DNA of 64,000 nucleotides from a bacterium. GTDB lineage: Bacteria; SZUA-79; Acidulodesulfobacterales; Acidulodesulfobacteraceae. The notes below the pieces were generated by a model that had not been told where the DNA came from, did no database searches, and saw only the letters and a list, made by a program, of their open reading frames with translations. Positions 1 to 9,988 of the stretch are shown piece after piece. The stretch covers positions 49,905 to 113,904 of the forward strand of contig JAJYJI010000004.1 of NCBI GenBank assembly GCA_021789605.1. Reading direction: 5' to 3'. How positions within the stretch are numbered: the first letter of the stretch is position 1; every line of letters begins with the position of its first letter. A program made the position numbers and the translations under genes.

Positions 1-834
1 TCCGCATTCCGGACACGCGCCCTGCGGACTGTTGAAAGAGAACACGGCCGGTTCGGGCTTGCCGTAACTTATGCCGCAGTCTATGCAAATAGAGTTTTCG
101 GTTAATATTTCTTCTTTGTTTTCGTATTTCAGCTTTAAAATTCCCTGGGACAGTTTTAAGGCAAGCTCTATGGAATCGAACATTCTTTTTTTGTTTTCTT
201 CTTTTATAAAGAACCTGTCTATAACCAAATCTATATCGTGTTTCTTATTTTTATCCAGCGGTATCGGCTCGTCCAGATTATATTCGACTCCGTCCACATA
301 TACCCTATAAAAACCGTGTTTAAGATAATCGTCGAATTTCGCCCGGAATTCGCCCTTTCTGCCCGTAACTACCGGCGATAAGATTATCAGCTTTTCTCCG
401 ATTTTATGCGAAAAAACGGATTCCGCCATCTGGTCGATTGTTTTAGGCTCTATTTTTTTTCCGCAGTTATAGCAATAAGGAATACCGATTCTGGCAAAAA
501 TTACTCTGAGGTAATCGTATATTTCCGTTATGGTTCCAACGGTTGAACGCGGATTTTTGCTTACCGACTTCTGCTCTATCGAAATGGCGGGGGAGAGCCC
601 TTCGACGGAATCTACGTCCGGCTTGTCCATCTGCTCCATAAACTGCCTTGCGTAAGAAGACAGGGATTCCAAATATCTTCTCTGCCCTTCGGCAAATACG
701 GTATCGAACGCCAAAGAAGATTTTCCGGACCCGGAAAGTCCGGTAACGACGACAAGCCTGTCTTTTGGAATTTCTAAATTTATATTTTTTAAATTATGCT
801 GCCTTGCCCCTTTGATTATAATTTTTCTGTCCAT
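1..834 (-). CDS. uvrA: UvrABC system protein A, N-terminal part (runs off window)
   Basis: Damage-recognition ATPase of nucleotide excision repair. The 278 visible codons begin with ATG and carry the first ABC-ATPase segment. The Walker A GLSGSGKS is at about residues 32-39, followed by the UvrA stretch [17 protein letters not shown] first CxxC is at about residues 121-124, and a second Zn-finger-like region ([13 protein letters not shown]) sits at the window edge. The C-terminal two thirds lie beyond base 1. The start overlaps the end of pdxA by 19 bases, so the two are probably translated from one message. UvrA normally works with Mfd, which lies upstream in the same run. Identity is very secure. 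Confidence 0.97.
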   Translation of the reverse strand, partial: MDRKIIIKGARQHNLKNINLEIPKDRLVVVTGLSGSGKSSLAFDTVFAEGQRRYLESLSSYARQFMEQMDKPDVDSVEGLSPAISIEQKSVSKNPRSTVGTITEIYDYLRVIFARIGIPYCYNCGKKIEPKTIDQMAESVFSHKIGEKLIILSPVVTGRKGEFRAKFDDYLKHGFYRVYVDGVEYNLDEPIPLDKNKKHDIDLVIDRFFIKEENKKRMFDSIELALKLSQGILKLKYENKEEILTENSICIDCGISYGKPEPAVFSFNSPQGACPECG

Positions 835-1856
835 TTATTTCTGTTCCTCGAAATTTCTGCAGCCAGTTTAATCGATTCGACCATGCTGCCGAAATCCGCC
901 GAATTTTTACCTGCAATATCGTATGCCGTTCCGTGAACCGGCGAAGTTCTAATGATTTTAAGACCCGCCGTCACGTTCACGCCCTTACCGAAAGAAAGCA
1001 GCTTAAAAGGTATCAGCGCCTGGTCATGATACATAGAAATTATTAAATCGAAGGATTTGTATTTTTTCGCAAAAAAACTGTCGGCTGGAAAAGGGCCTTC
1101 GATATGGGCGCCCTCCCGTATTTCAAATTCTTTAACCAGCGGTTCTATAATATCCTTTTCTTCCTTTCCTATTTTTCCGGATTCTCCGGCATGCGGGTTT
1201 AAACCCAGCACGGCGATGCGCGGATTAATTCTCCCAAAGTCTTTTTTCATGGAGTCAATGGAAATACCTACGATTTTTTCTAAAGACTTTTTCGTGATTT
1301 TGGCAGAAACCTCCGAAACCGGAATATGAATAGTCGATAGGGCGATTATTATCTTTTTTGAATAAAAAAGCATAGCAAAATTTTCCGAGCGGGCTAGATA
1401 TCCTAAAAGTTCGGTATGCCCTCCAAACTTTGCTCCGCCTTCAAGCATCATGTCTTTATTTATTGGAGCTGTCGCAAAACCTGAAATTTTTCCGGCTAAA
1501 GAATATTCTGCCGCGAATTCTATAAACCTTTCGACGTCTTTTGCAAATTCTGGATTCGCAACGCCTGATTTTACCGATTTATATGATTTGGACGACAGGT
1601 CTATTATGTTTATGCATCCGTCTTTATAGGAAGTTCCCAAAGGCGATTCCGGTTTAATTAAATTTTGCGGGGGATACGCGCCTGCGGCATTGCTTAAAAC
1701 ACGGCCTATATGTTCGCTGGACCCAAAGATAACGGGCCTGATGCGGCTGCTGCTTTTTATGAAATACAACGATGATTTGACCGAAATTTCCGGCCCTATT
1801 CCGCCGGGGTCCCCCATCGTTATTCCGATAAAGCCGCCTTTTTCTATTTTATTCAA
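816..1856 (-). CDS. pdxA: 4-hydroxythreonine-4-phosphate dehydrogenase
   Basis: NAD-dependent enzyme of pyridoxal-5'-phosphate synthesis (DXP-dependent route). At 346 aa it has the usual family length. It opens with [14 protein letters not shown], and the three metal-binding histidines are visible in [16 protein letters not shown] and [11 protein letters not shown]. The predicted start is TTG with only a weak ribosome-binding site. A later ATG lies inside the conserved GITMGDP motif and would remove it, so the TTG is preferred. The 3' end overlaps uvrA and the surA-like gene ends 22 bases upstream, as expected for an operon. Confidence 0.95.
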   Translation of the reverse strand: MNKIEKGGFIGITMGDPGGIGPEISVKSSLYFIKSSSRIRPVIFGSSEHIGRVLSNAAGAYPPQNLIKPESPLGTSYKDGCINIIDLSSKSYKSVKSGVANPEFAKDVERFIEFAAEYSLAGKISGFATAPINKDMMLEGGAKFGGHTELLGYLARSENFAMLFYSKKIIIALSTIHIPVSEVSAKITKKSLEKIVGISIDSMKKDFGRINPRIAVLGLNPHAGESGKIGKEEKDIIEPLVKEFEIREGAHIEGPFPADSFFAKKYKSFDLIISMYHDQALIPFKLLSFGKGVNVTAGLKIIRTSPVHGTAYDIAGKNSADFGSMVESIKLAAEISRNRNKWTEKL

Positions 1857-1878
1857 ATAATTTTATTTTCTTATCGGG

Positions 1879-2895
1879 TTATACGGCTATCAATATTTTT
1901 ATATAAGAATTTTTTCTCGCCTTATTTAAAAGTTTCATAAGATATTTGTTTGTTTTATATTTTTCTAAAACGGATAATATTCCCTGTTTTGCCTGTTTAT
2001 AAGTTTTAAAAGCGCCCATTTTTTTGCCTACGGATTTCAGAAGGGCATAACCGAAAGGCGTCCTTATGACGCCGCTGACTTCTCCGACGTGCAGCTTAAA
2101 AGCTGTATCGGAAAAATTAGGGGACAGCTTGTTCTTAAAGACGTATCCTATCCTGCCTCCATTTTTTTCGGAAGGGTCCTGTGAATATTTTCTTGCCAAA
2201 TCCGAAAAACTTTCGCTGCCGGCAACGGCTTCCGACCTTATTTTTAAAATTTTTTCGTATATCTTTTGTTCTGCTTTCTTGCCGGAATTTGCGGGCACCG
2301 ATAAAAATATAAGCTTTAAATCTACCTTAGGCTCGCCCCTGAATTCTTCTATGTTTTTTTTATAATAAGCCAATAACTGCGGCTTGGTTATAGCCATTTT
2401 ATTGCCGTAAACTTTCCTTAAAAGTTCCATTTTAGTAAAATTATTTTTTACCTGTTTTATATACTCTTTTTTGCTTATGCCTCTTTTGCTTAAAAAATTG
2501 AAAAACTGGCTTTCGGTAAGATTATTCGCGTGGGCTACGGCTTTTATGTACTCGTCTAAGCGTTTAGGGGATATATAGATGGCCGCTTTTTCTTCTTCCT
2601 GCTTAAGCAGGATATTGTCGATTAAGATATTAAGAATATCCTTGGTTTTAGACATTATCCTCGAATCGGAAGCCGTAAAGATGCCCTGCGAAGCTTCATT
2701 CTGCATGCGCTCGTAATCTTCGAAGTCCTGCCTGTCGAAATTGGCAAATTCATACAACGTTACGGGGGTTTTATTCACGACGGCTATAACCTGGTCTATT
2801 ATCAAGGCGTCTGCTTTTCCTGCGCCGAAAATAAACAGGCTTGAGATAAAGGCAAAAATCGCCGCGGCAATAAAAATCTTGTTTTTTTCTATCAT
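1879..2895 (-). CDS. surA: SurA-like periplasmic peptidyl-prolyl isomerase / chaperone
   Basis: Predicted periplasmic chaperone for outer-membrane proteins. The 338-aa protein has an N-terminal signal sequence (hydrophobic run at about residues 9-30), then a SurA N-terminal domain starting near LIIDQVIAVVNKTPVTLYEF. One parvulin (PpiC) domain lies at about residues 185-285, with the family's GGRIGYV and GEVSGVI-type motifs. It is shorter than the two-parvulin SurA of enterobacteria, a form common in other Gram-negatives. A strong hairpin separates it from the upstream paralogue at 2973-3926, so its expression may be lower than that of the genes before it. Confidence 0.88.
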   Translation of the reverse strand: MIEKNKIFIAAAIFAFISSLFIFGAGKADALIIDQVIAVVNKTPVTLYEFANFDRQDFEDYERMQNEASQGIFTASDSRIMSKTKDILNILIDNILLKQEEEKAAIYISPKRLDEYIKAVAHANNLTESQFFNFLSKRGISKKEYIKQVKNNFTKMELLRKVYGNKMAITKPQLLAYYKKNIEEFRGEPKVDLKLIFLSVPANSGKKAEQKIYEKILKIRSEAVAGSESFSDLARKYSQDPSEKNGGRIGYVFKNKLSPNFSDTAFKLHVGEVSGVIRTPFGYALLKSVGKKMGAFKTYKQAKQGILSVLEKYKTNKYLMKLLNKARKNSYIKILIAV

Positions 2896-2911
2896 ACTTT
2901 ATTAAATAAAC

Positions 2912-2947
2912 AAAAATGTGATTCCCGCAAAGCGGAAATCACATTTT
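2912..2947 (-). terminator. Intrinsic terminator or attenuator between two PPIase genes
   Basis: Near-perfect inverted repeat: a 16-base arm starting AAAATGTGATT pairs with its complement across a 3-4-base loop, with one wobble pair. It lies 25 bases after the stop codon of the lipoprotein PPIase. Read on the minus strand it is followed by a T-rich stretch (TTTTTGTTTATTT). It should end or attenuate transcription before the surA-like gene. Confidence 0.8.
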
Positions 2948-2972
2948 ATCCTCCGCAATATAAAAATTAGGC

Positions 2973-3926
2973 TTATTTTTTCGCAACCTGCGCTTTTTGC
3001 GCCGGTTCTTTTTGCGCCCCCGCATTCTGCGCCGAAACTGACGCATTGCCCTGAGGGCTTGCGGCAGGCAAATTATTGTAAAAATATTTGATTTTAGATT
3101 TCGTTCTTAAATTTCTTACGAAGGCCTTAAGTATTTTAGAGGCCTTTTTCTGCTTCATCATTCCTATAATCTGGTCTTTGACGGCGGAAAACGGTTTCGG
3201 TTTGCCGGCGACGGCCTTATTGAGCTTTATTATATCGAAATGGCTTCCGACTTTAGCTATCTTGGATATGCCGCCGACTTTAGAAATACCGAAAGCGGCA
3301 TTGTTAAACGCCGGGGTCGTTTCCTGAAATTTAATCCATCCTAAAACTCCGCCTTTTTTCGCGTTAGGAGCGGTTGAATATTTTTTTGCGGCCAAAGCAA
3401 AAGGTTTGCCGCTCTTTAACATTTTATATACGGATTCCGCCTGTTCGGGCGAGTTTAACTGAATATAGCTTACGTTAATTTTAGAAGGCATGTTAAAAGA
3501 TAAATAATTTTTTTTGTAATAAGCTTTCGCTTCCGCATCCGAAATCTTAACTTTCTGAGCAACTTCTTTGTGCAAAAGAATCTGGACTAAAAGCCCTTTT
3601 TTGAAATCGGCTATTTGGGTTTTATAAGACTTTGACTTATTTACGCCTTTTTTTAAAGCTTCGTTGACTAAAATCTGCCTGTCCACAAGGCTTTTAAGGA
3701 GCCTTTTCTCGCCGGAGGGCGTTTCAAGATAATTCCTTAAAGAGGGGGGAAATTTGGACATTTCCTGTTTAAACATAGCCGCGGTAATCGGTTTCCCATT
3801 TACCGTAGCGACGGCTTTTGGAGAAACGGACGGTTTTTTGGAGCATCCGTACAAACCGGACGATATAACGATAGAAAATAACGAGATTAATAAAATCGAG
3901 CCTTTCATTTTTTTCATTTTTTTCAT
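2973..3926 (-). CDS. PpiC-type peptidyl-prolyl isomerase lipoprotein
   Basis: Predicted membrane-anchored foldase (PrsA/PpiD-like). The 317-aa protein starts with a Lys/Met-rich n-region, a hydrophobic helix and a lipobox ending LYGC at about residue 28, which marks it as a lipoprotein. A SurA-N-like segment (ATVNGKPITAAMFKQEM) precedes a parvulin domain at about residues 145-245 containing KKGGVLGW. The C-terminal 30 residues are a low-complexity Ala/Gln/Lys tail. It is a paralogue of the adjacent surA-like gene. The substrate cannot be told from sequence. Confidence 0.88.
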   Translation of the reverse strand: MKKMKKMKGSILLISLFSIVISSGLYGCSKKPSVSPKAVATVNGKPITAAMFKQEMSKFPPSLRNYLETPSGEKRLLKSLVDRQILVNEALKKGVNKSKSYKTQIADFKKGLLVQILLHKEVAQKVKISDAEAKAYYKKNYLSFNMPSKINVSYIQLNSPEQAESVYKMLKSGKPFALAAKKYSTAPNAKKGGVLGWIKFQETTPAFNNAAFGISKVGGISKIAKVGSHFDIIKLNKAVAGKPKPFSAVKDQIIGMMKQKKASKILKAFVRNLRTKSKIKYFYNNLPAASPQGNASVSAQNAGAQKEPAQKAQVAKK

Positions 3927-3980
3927 TTTCCTCTTAAAATTTTATAAAGATTGCGACAAGATAAAAATTTATAAATATCT

Positions 3981-6900
3981 TTAAATATTAACATAGTCGT
4001 ATAAACGTTGCAAGATAATTTTAGCCGAATCAAGTTTATCTATTATGGAGCCGTCTTTTTTAAACCTTAAAGCGATTTTGAATTCCCCGGTAAATTTTAT
4101 GATATATTCATGGGATAATTCGCCGTCGTTGACAAATTTTACCAGAGCGTCGAAAATAGTTCCGGCCGATTCATGAAATTCCAGCGCAAATTCTTTATCT
4201 TTTATTTCGAGAATCTGCAATTTTGTCATTTTCATATAAGTTTTGAGTTCCGCTATTTTTAAAATATTTTCTACGGGATTTTCTATTTTTCCGAATCTGT
4301 CTTTAAGCTCCGACCTTACCGCATATGTTTCGTCCGGCGTATCGCAGTTTGAAAGTTTTCTGTATATAGACATTTTAGTTTTTTCGTCTTTTATGTAATA
4401 ATCCGGAATATACGCCGACAAATTCACTTTTACCTCGGGAATAACCTGAACCGGCAGAATGATTTCTTTTATCTTTTCTATTTCTTCCTTAAGCATCTGC
4501 ATGCACATCTCCAGTCCTACCGCATCTATATGTCCCGACTGCGCCCCGCCGAGAACGTTGCCGGCTCCCCTTATTTCCAAATCGGCCATAGCAAGTTTAA
4601 AACCAGCGCTGAGTTCGCTGTAATCTTTAAGCGCGTTTAATCTTTTTTTTTGTTCCGCGCTTAAATCCGCTATATCCGTTCCAAGCGCAAGCAGGCAGTA
4701 AGCCTGTATATGCGACCTGCCTACCCTGCCTCTTAACTGATACAGCTGGCTTAAGCCAAACTGTTCCGCATTATTTATAATAATCGTATTAACGTTTGGG
4801 TTATCTAATCCCGATTCTATAATAGCGGTGGAAAGAAGCATATCGTATCCCTTATTATAAAAAGTATGCATAATATCCATAATTTCTTCGGGATTAAGCC
4901 TGCCGTGGGCAATCCCTATTTTTATATCCGGCATTATTTTTTTCAGCCTGCCATAAACCCCTTCGATGCGCAATATTCTATTGTCGATAAAGTAAACCTG
5001 CCCTCCTCTGCTTAATTCCTTATATACGGCATCTTTAACCGCCTGCTCTTCGTATCTTATTATTTCGGTAACGACGTTTTTTCTTCCGGAAGGAGGAGTG
5101 CTTATTATGCTTAAGTCTCTTATACCCGACATGGAAAGATATAGCGTTCTGGGAATAGGCGTCGCGCTCATAGCAAGGACGTCTATGGAATATCTGATTT
5201 TTTTAATCTTTTCTTTTTGGAGCGTTCCGAATTTCTGCTCTTCGTCTATAATTAAAAGGCCTAAATCGCTATATTTAAATTTATCGGACAATAATTTGTG
5301 CGTTCCGATTATTATATCTATTTCTCCCTTTTTAAGAAGTTCGGCTGTTTCTTTCACCTCGCTTTGTTTTACGAATCTAGATACGCAGGCAATTTTAACG
5401 GGATATTTTTCAAATCTTTTTTTAAAATTATTGTAATGCTGGTCTGCCAAAAGGGTGGTGGGCGCCAGAAAAGCGGTCTGCTTTCCGTCCATGGCCGCTT
5501 TGAATGAGGCTCTAATCGCGACTTCTGTTTTTCCGAATCCGGCGTCTCCGCAAATCAGCCTGTCCATAGGCTTATTGGACTGCATATCGGCAAGAACGTC
5601 TTTTATCGCCCTTGCCTGGTCCTGCGTTTCTTCGAATTCAAAGCTTTCCTCGAATTCTCTGTAAACTTCATCCTCATCGGAAAACGCGAATCCTCTGCCG
5701 GCCATTCTTTTTGCGTATAAAACCTTTAAATCTTCGGCTACTTCTTCTATCCTCTTCTTTGCCTTCGCTTTAGTTTTTTCCCAGGACTTGTTTCCCAATC
5801 TGCTTAAAGCCGGCGAAATCTCGGCGGAAGACGCGATATACTTATGGAGCAGATAAATTTTGTCGGCAGGAACGAAAACCTTGTCTTTGCCCTCGAACAC
5901 GAGGCTGAAATAATCGGCGGAGATGCCGTTAAACGTTATCTTTTTTATTTCGACGAATTTCGCTATCCCAAATTCGCTGTGAACTACGAAATCTCCAGGA
6001 TTAAGTTCTTCTATGCTTTGAAAAAAATCCCGGTTCTGATTCCCGCCGCCGGATTCTTCCGCAAACTCTAAATGTTCCCTGAAAAGCTCTTCGTCTTTAA
6101 TAAGAAATAGCCTGTGCTTTTTCGATATTATTCCCGAAGAAACTTCCCCGGAGGCGATGCGGAAGCCTCCTCCAGTTTTATCTTCGTTCAAACCGGCGGA
6201 ACCGAAAATTTTTTTCAGTCTGTCCCGATGAATTTCATTCTTGGAAATTAATATTATTCTGTATTTTTTTTTCAGAAGATTTAAAAAAAACCTTCCGATT
6301 AATTTTAAATTTAATCTTCCGTTCTCATATTTAAATTTTTCGATAAAATTAATGCCGCGCGGCTCTACTTTTAAGAATACCGCGCGGGAAGAATTTTCTG
6401 AATTTTCGCCGCCGTAATATATTTCTGATTTTTCTATATTGTAGAAATAAATTTTGGAAGTTTTATTTGATAAGCCGCTAAAAATATTTTTATTTTCGGC
6501 ATTAAGGTTTAATGCGGCTAAAAGTTCGGTTTCAGGTTCTTCGACGTATAAAACTGGATTTTCTATAACGTCTAAAACATTAAGCTTTTTTTCGTAATAA
6601 TCCGGCTTAACCGGGAATACGGTGAAACCGTCTATGTTTTTAAAACTCCTCTGCGAGTTCAAATCAAAATAGCGTATGTCTTCGACGGTTTCATCGAAAA
6701 AATCCACTCTCGAGGGATAAAGGCTGTCTTCGTTAAATATGTCTATTATGCCGCCTCTGACAGCAAATTCGTTTGCTCCGCCAATCTCGTTCCGCCTTTC
6801 GTAGCCGTAAGATATAAGCGTTTTAATAAGGCCGTCCCTTGAAAAGGACGAGCCCTTTTTAATGTTTATGAAAGATTTCAGGAGACTGCCGGGTTCCGGA

Positions 6901-7214
6901 ACTTTTGAAAAAAAAGAAACAGGGGTCAATATTATAACGGCGTCGCTATCGCATTTTAAATCATACAGAAGGCTTACCGGAATTATTTCCTCGCAAAAAA
7001 AAACTCTTTTCGCGGAATCTTTACGCAAATAATTTTCTAAAAACAAGATATTTCTATACAGGTTTTTAGCGGAAATGTAATTGTCGCATAAAAAAACCCG
7101 TGCGCCTTTCCCGGTTGAAAGTTCCGGTAAAATATCCAGCGCAAAAGCGGCGCCGGCGTTTGTTTTCGCTTTATTGCGCTCTGGAATGGCAAATGCCGAA
7201 TGTTTCGAATGCAA
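3981..7214 (-). CDS. mfd: Transcription-repair coupling factor
   Basis: DNA translocase that removes stalled RNA polymerase and recruits UvrA. The 1077 aa are in family order. A UvrB-like N-terminal module is followed by the RNA-polymerase-interaction (CarD-like) domain starting NPGDFVVHSEFGIAKF. The helicase core has Walker A CGDAGFGKTE and the DEEQ box LLIIDEEQKFG, a variant of the usual DEEH/DEEQ. The motif VI region is QLRGRVGRS. A TRCF C-terminal domain follows. The predicted start is TTG, 22 bases after ppdK. It is slightly shorter than the E. coli protein (1148 aa), mostly at the N-terminus. Confidence 0.96.
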   Translation of the reverse strand: MHSKHSAFAIPERNKAKTNAGAAFALDILPELSTGKGARVFLCDNYISAKNLYRNILFLENYLRKDSAKRVFFCEEIIPVSLLYDLKCDSDAVIILTPVSFFSKVPEPGSLLKSFINIKKGSSFSRDGLIKTLISYGYERRNEIGGANEFAVRGGIIDIFNEDSLYPSRVDFFDETVEDIRYFDLNSQRSFKNIDGFTVFPVKPDYYEKKLNVLDVIENPVLYVEEPETELLAALNLNAENKNIFSGLSNKTSKIYFYNIEKSEIYYGGENSENSSRAVFLKVEPRGINFIEKFKYENGRLNLKLIGRFFLNLLKKKYRIILISKNEIHRDRLKKIFGSAGLNEDKTGGGFRIASGEVSSGIISKKHRLFLIKDEELFREHLEFAEESGGGNQNRDFFQSIEELNPGDFVVHSEFGIAKFVEIKKITFNGISADYFSLVFEGKDKVFVPADKIYLLHKYIASSAEISPALSRLGNKSWEKTKAKAKKRIEEVAEDLKVLYAKRMAGRGFAFSDEDEVYREFEESFEFEETQDQARAIKDVLADMQSNKPMDRLICGDAGFGKTEVAIRASFKAAMDGKQTAFLAPTTLLADQHYNNFKKRFEKYPVKIACVSRFVKQSEVKETAELLKKGEIDIIIGTHKLLSDKFKYSDLGLLIIDEEQKFGTLQKEKIKKIRYSIDVLAMSATPIPRTLYLSMSGIRDLSIISTPPSGRKNVVTEIIRYEEQAVKDAVYKELSRGGQVYFIDNRILRIEGVYGRLKKIMPDIKIGIAHGRLNPEEIMDIMHTFYNKGYDMLLSTAIIESGLDNPNVNTIIINNAEQFGLSQLYQLRGRVGRSHIQAYCLLALGTDIADLSAEQKKRLNALKDYSELSAGFKLAMADLEIRGAGNVLGGAQSGHIDAVGLEMCMQMLKEEIEKIKEIILPVQVIPEVKVNLSAYIPDYYIKDEKTKMSIYRKLSNCDTPDETYAVRSELKDRFGKIENPVENILKIAELKTYMKMTKLQILEIKDKEFALEFHESAGTIFDALVKFVNDGELSHEYIIKFTGEFKIALRFKKDGSIIDKLDSAKIILQRLYDYVNI

Positions 7215-7236
7215 ATTGGTTTCCGTTCGACCGCCC

Positions 7237-9891
7237 TTACGATTCTTTAATCGACGCCTGCGCCGAGGATATTATAGCGACCGGAACCCTGTAGGGCGAA
7301 CAGCTTACGTAATCGAGATTTAAATTATGGCAAAACTCTATCGAACCGGGGTCTCCGCCGTGCTCGCCGCAAATTCCCAGCTTTATGTCCGGCCTTGCCG
7401 TCTTGCCTTTATTAACCCCTATTTTCATAAGTTCGCCGACGCCGTTTCTGTCTAATTCTATGAAAGGGTCGCTTTTAAGTATATTTTTACCGATATAATC
7501 CGGCAAAAAAGAACCTATGTCGTCCCTCGAAAAACCGAAGGTAGTCTGAGTAAGGTCGTTGGTTCCGAAAGAGAAAAACTCGGCTTCTTTTGCTATTTCG
7601 TCCGCAACCATGCACGCTCTCGGCAGTTCAATCATCGTTCCGACGAGATACTTAAGTTTTATGCCGTATTTTTCGGTTACCTCAGCCGCTTTTTTATCTA
7701 CCAGTTCTTTTAATAATTTTATTTCTTCATAAATGCCTACGACGGGAATCATAATCTCCGGAATTATGCTGTTGCCGTTTTTATGAAATTCGCATGCCGC
7801 CTCCATAATAGCCTGAACCTGCATTTCATAAATTTCTGGGTAGCTGACTCCGAGCCTGCAGCCCCTGTGTCCGAGCATTGGATTGACTTCGTGAAGAGAA
7901 GCTACTTTTACCTTCAACCTTTCGTATGGCAAATCCATAATTTCGGCAAGCTCTCTTATCTCTTTTTCTGTTTTCGGCAAAAATTCGTGGAGCGGCGGGT
8001 CAAGCAAGCGTATATTAACGGAATAGCCTTTCATTTCATTATATAGCTCGATAAAATCGGATTTTTGCATAGGCATAAGTTTAGCAAGGGCTTTTTGTCT
8101 TTCTTCCTGCGTTTCCGAAAGTATCATTTCCCTCACGGCTTTTATTCTGTCTCCTTTAAAAAACATATGCTCCGTCCTGCACAGCCCGATTCCTTCCGCG
8201 CCGTAGCCTCTTGCGACTTTTGCGTCTTCCGGCGTATCGGCGTTAGCCCTGACTCGCAATTTTCTAAAACCGTCGGCAAATTTCATTATGGATTTAAAGT
8301 CTTCGTTAATCTCCGGCGTTACCATCCGCACGTAGCCGGAATAAACTTCCCCGTTGGAGCCGTTTAAGGTTATAATGTCTCCCCTTTTTATGGTTCTGCC
8401 GCCTACTATTATTTCTCCCTTTTTTTCGTTGATTTCAAGGGAAGAACAGCCCGTTATCGCACACTTGCCCATTCCTCTGGCAACGACTGCGGCATGAGAC
8501 GTCATTCCGCCCCTTGCGGTAAGAATTCCTTCCGCTACGCTCATTCCGTGAATGTCTTCGGGCGACGTTTCCATTCTGACCAATATTACTTTTTTCCCTT
8601 TCTTTGTTTCTTCTTCCGCTTCTTCCGCGGAAAAAACCGTTTCGCCGCTGGATGCGCCGGGAGAAGCCGGCAGTCCTTTTGCCAGAACGTCTTTTTTAGC
8701 GGCTGCGTCTACCGCCGGATACATAAGCTGGGCGATAGAATAAGGGTCTATTCTTAACACCGCGGTTTTTTTATCTATCATGCCTTCTTTTTCCATATCG
8801 ACGGCAATCTTGACGGCCGCTTTCGCGGTTCTTTTGCCGGTTCTTACCTGAAGCATATACAGAACGCCTTCCTGAACGGTAAATTCCAAATCGAGCATTT
8901 CTTTATAATGCTTTTCCAGTAGCCCCGCGTATTCAAGAAGGTCGTTATACACGGAAGGCATCGCCCTCTCGAGAGATATATCTGCCGGATTTTTCTTTGA
9001 AATTTCGTTTACGGGCTGCGGCGTTCTTATGCCGGCGACGACGTCTTCGCCCTGGGCGTTAATAAGATATTCTCCGTAAAAACCGTTTTCGCCGGTGGAG
9101 GGATTCCTCGTAAAAGCGACTCCGGTAGCGGAAGTTTCCCCCATGTTTCCGTAAACCATGGATACTACGTTTACCGCCGTTCCCCAGTTTTCAGGAATTT
9201 TGTTGAGTTTTCTGTAGGTTATGGCTCTCGGAACGTTCCATGATTCGAATACCGCGGATATGCCCATCCATAACTGTTCTTCCGGGTCTTCGGGAAATTT
9301 AACCCCTTTTTCTTTTTTAACCGTTTCTTTAAATTCCGAAACAAGCGTTTCTAGGTCGGTTTCGCTAAGTTCGTTATCGTTTTTTACGGACTTTTCCCGC
9401 TTTTTATTTTCTAAAATGGACTCCATAATGCCGGAATCTATTCCGAGGACGACGTTGGAAAACATCTGCACGAATCTTCTGTATGTGTCGTAGGCAAATC
9501 TTTTGCTGCCGGACTTATTTATGAGCCCTTTAATCGTAACGTCGTTTAATCCAAGATTGAGAACCGTATCCATCATGCCCGGCATGGAAACCCTGGCTCC
9601 GCTTCTGACGGAAACCAAAAGCGGATTTTGCGCATCTCCGAATATGGACCCCATAGCCTCTTCTGTCCTTTTAAGATTAGCTTTAACTTCTTCCTTTAAT
9701 TCCGGCGGATAATTTTTATTATGCCCGTTATAATATGCGCAGACGTCGGTAGTTATAGTGAAGCCCGCCGGAACCCTTATGCCTAGGCCTGTCATCTCGG
9801 CAAGTCCCGCCCCTTTGCCTCCAAGCAGATTTTTCATGGAGCCGCCGCCCTCGGCCTGTTTGTTTCCAAAAAAATAAACATATTTAGCCAT
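7237..9891 (-). CDS. ppdK: Pyruvate, phosphate dikinase
   Basis: Interconverts pyruvate + ATP + phosphate and PEP + AMP + pyrophosphate, a central-carbon step typical of anaerobes and autotrophs. The 884 aa match the usual length. The N-terminal ATP-grasp domain begins VYFFGNKQAEGG. The phosphohistidine motif GGMTSHAAVVARGMGK is central, and the C-terminal PEP-binding barrel ends with GICGEHGGDP, which carries the catalytic Cys. GGAGG lies 8 bases before the ATG. About 100 AT-rich bases separate it from glyS, so it may have its own promoter. Confidence 0.97.
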   Translation of the reverse strand: MAKYVYFFGNKQAEGGGSMKNLLGGKGAGLAEMTGLGIRVPAGFTITTDVCAYYNGHNKNYPPELKEEVKANLKRTEEAMGSIFGDAQNPLLVSVRSGARVSMPGMMDTVLNLGLNDVTIKGLINKSGSKRFAYDTYRRFVQMFSNVVLGIDSGIMESILENKKREKSVKNDNELSETDLETLVSEFKETVKKEKGVKFPEDPEEQLWMGISAVFESWNVPRAITYRKLNKIPENWGTAVNVVSMVYGNMGETSATGVAFTRNPSTGENGFYGEYLINAQGEDVVAGIRTPQPVNEISKKNPADISLERAMPSVYNDLLEYAGLLEKHYKEMLDLEFTVQEGVLYMLQVRTGKRTAKAAVKIAVDMEKEGMIDKKTAVLRIDPYSIAQLMYPAVDAAAKKDVLAKGLPASPGASSGETVFSAEEAEEETKKGKKVILVRMETSPEDIHGMSVAEGILTARGGMTSHAAVVARGMGKCAITGCSSLEINEKKGEIIVGGRTIKRGDIITLNGSNGEVYSGYVRMVTPEINEDFKSIMKFADGFRKLRVRANADTPEDAKVARGYGAEGIGLCRTEHMFFKGDRIKAVREMILSETQEERQKALAKLMPMQKSDFIELYNEMKGYSVNIRLLDPPLHEFLPKTEKEIRELAEIMDLPYERLKVKVASLHEVNPMLGHRGCRLGVSYPEIYEMQVQAIMEAACEFHKNGNSIIPEIMIPVVGIYEEIKLLKELVDKKAAEVTEKYGIKLKYLVGTMIELPRACMVADEIAKEAEFFSFGTNDLTQTTFGFSRDDIGSFLPDYIGKNILKSDPFIELDRNGVGELMKIGVNKGKTARPDIKLGICGEHGGDPGSIEFCHNLNLDYVSCSPYRVPVAIISSAQASIKES

Positions 9892-9988
9892 AACGCCATC
9901 CTCCGACTAAAAAATAAGTAAGATATTTTTAAATAGCAAATTATTATAAAATGTTCCGTTCTAATAAAAATTAAATATAATTAATAAT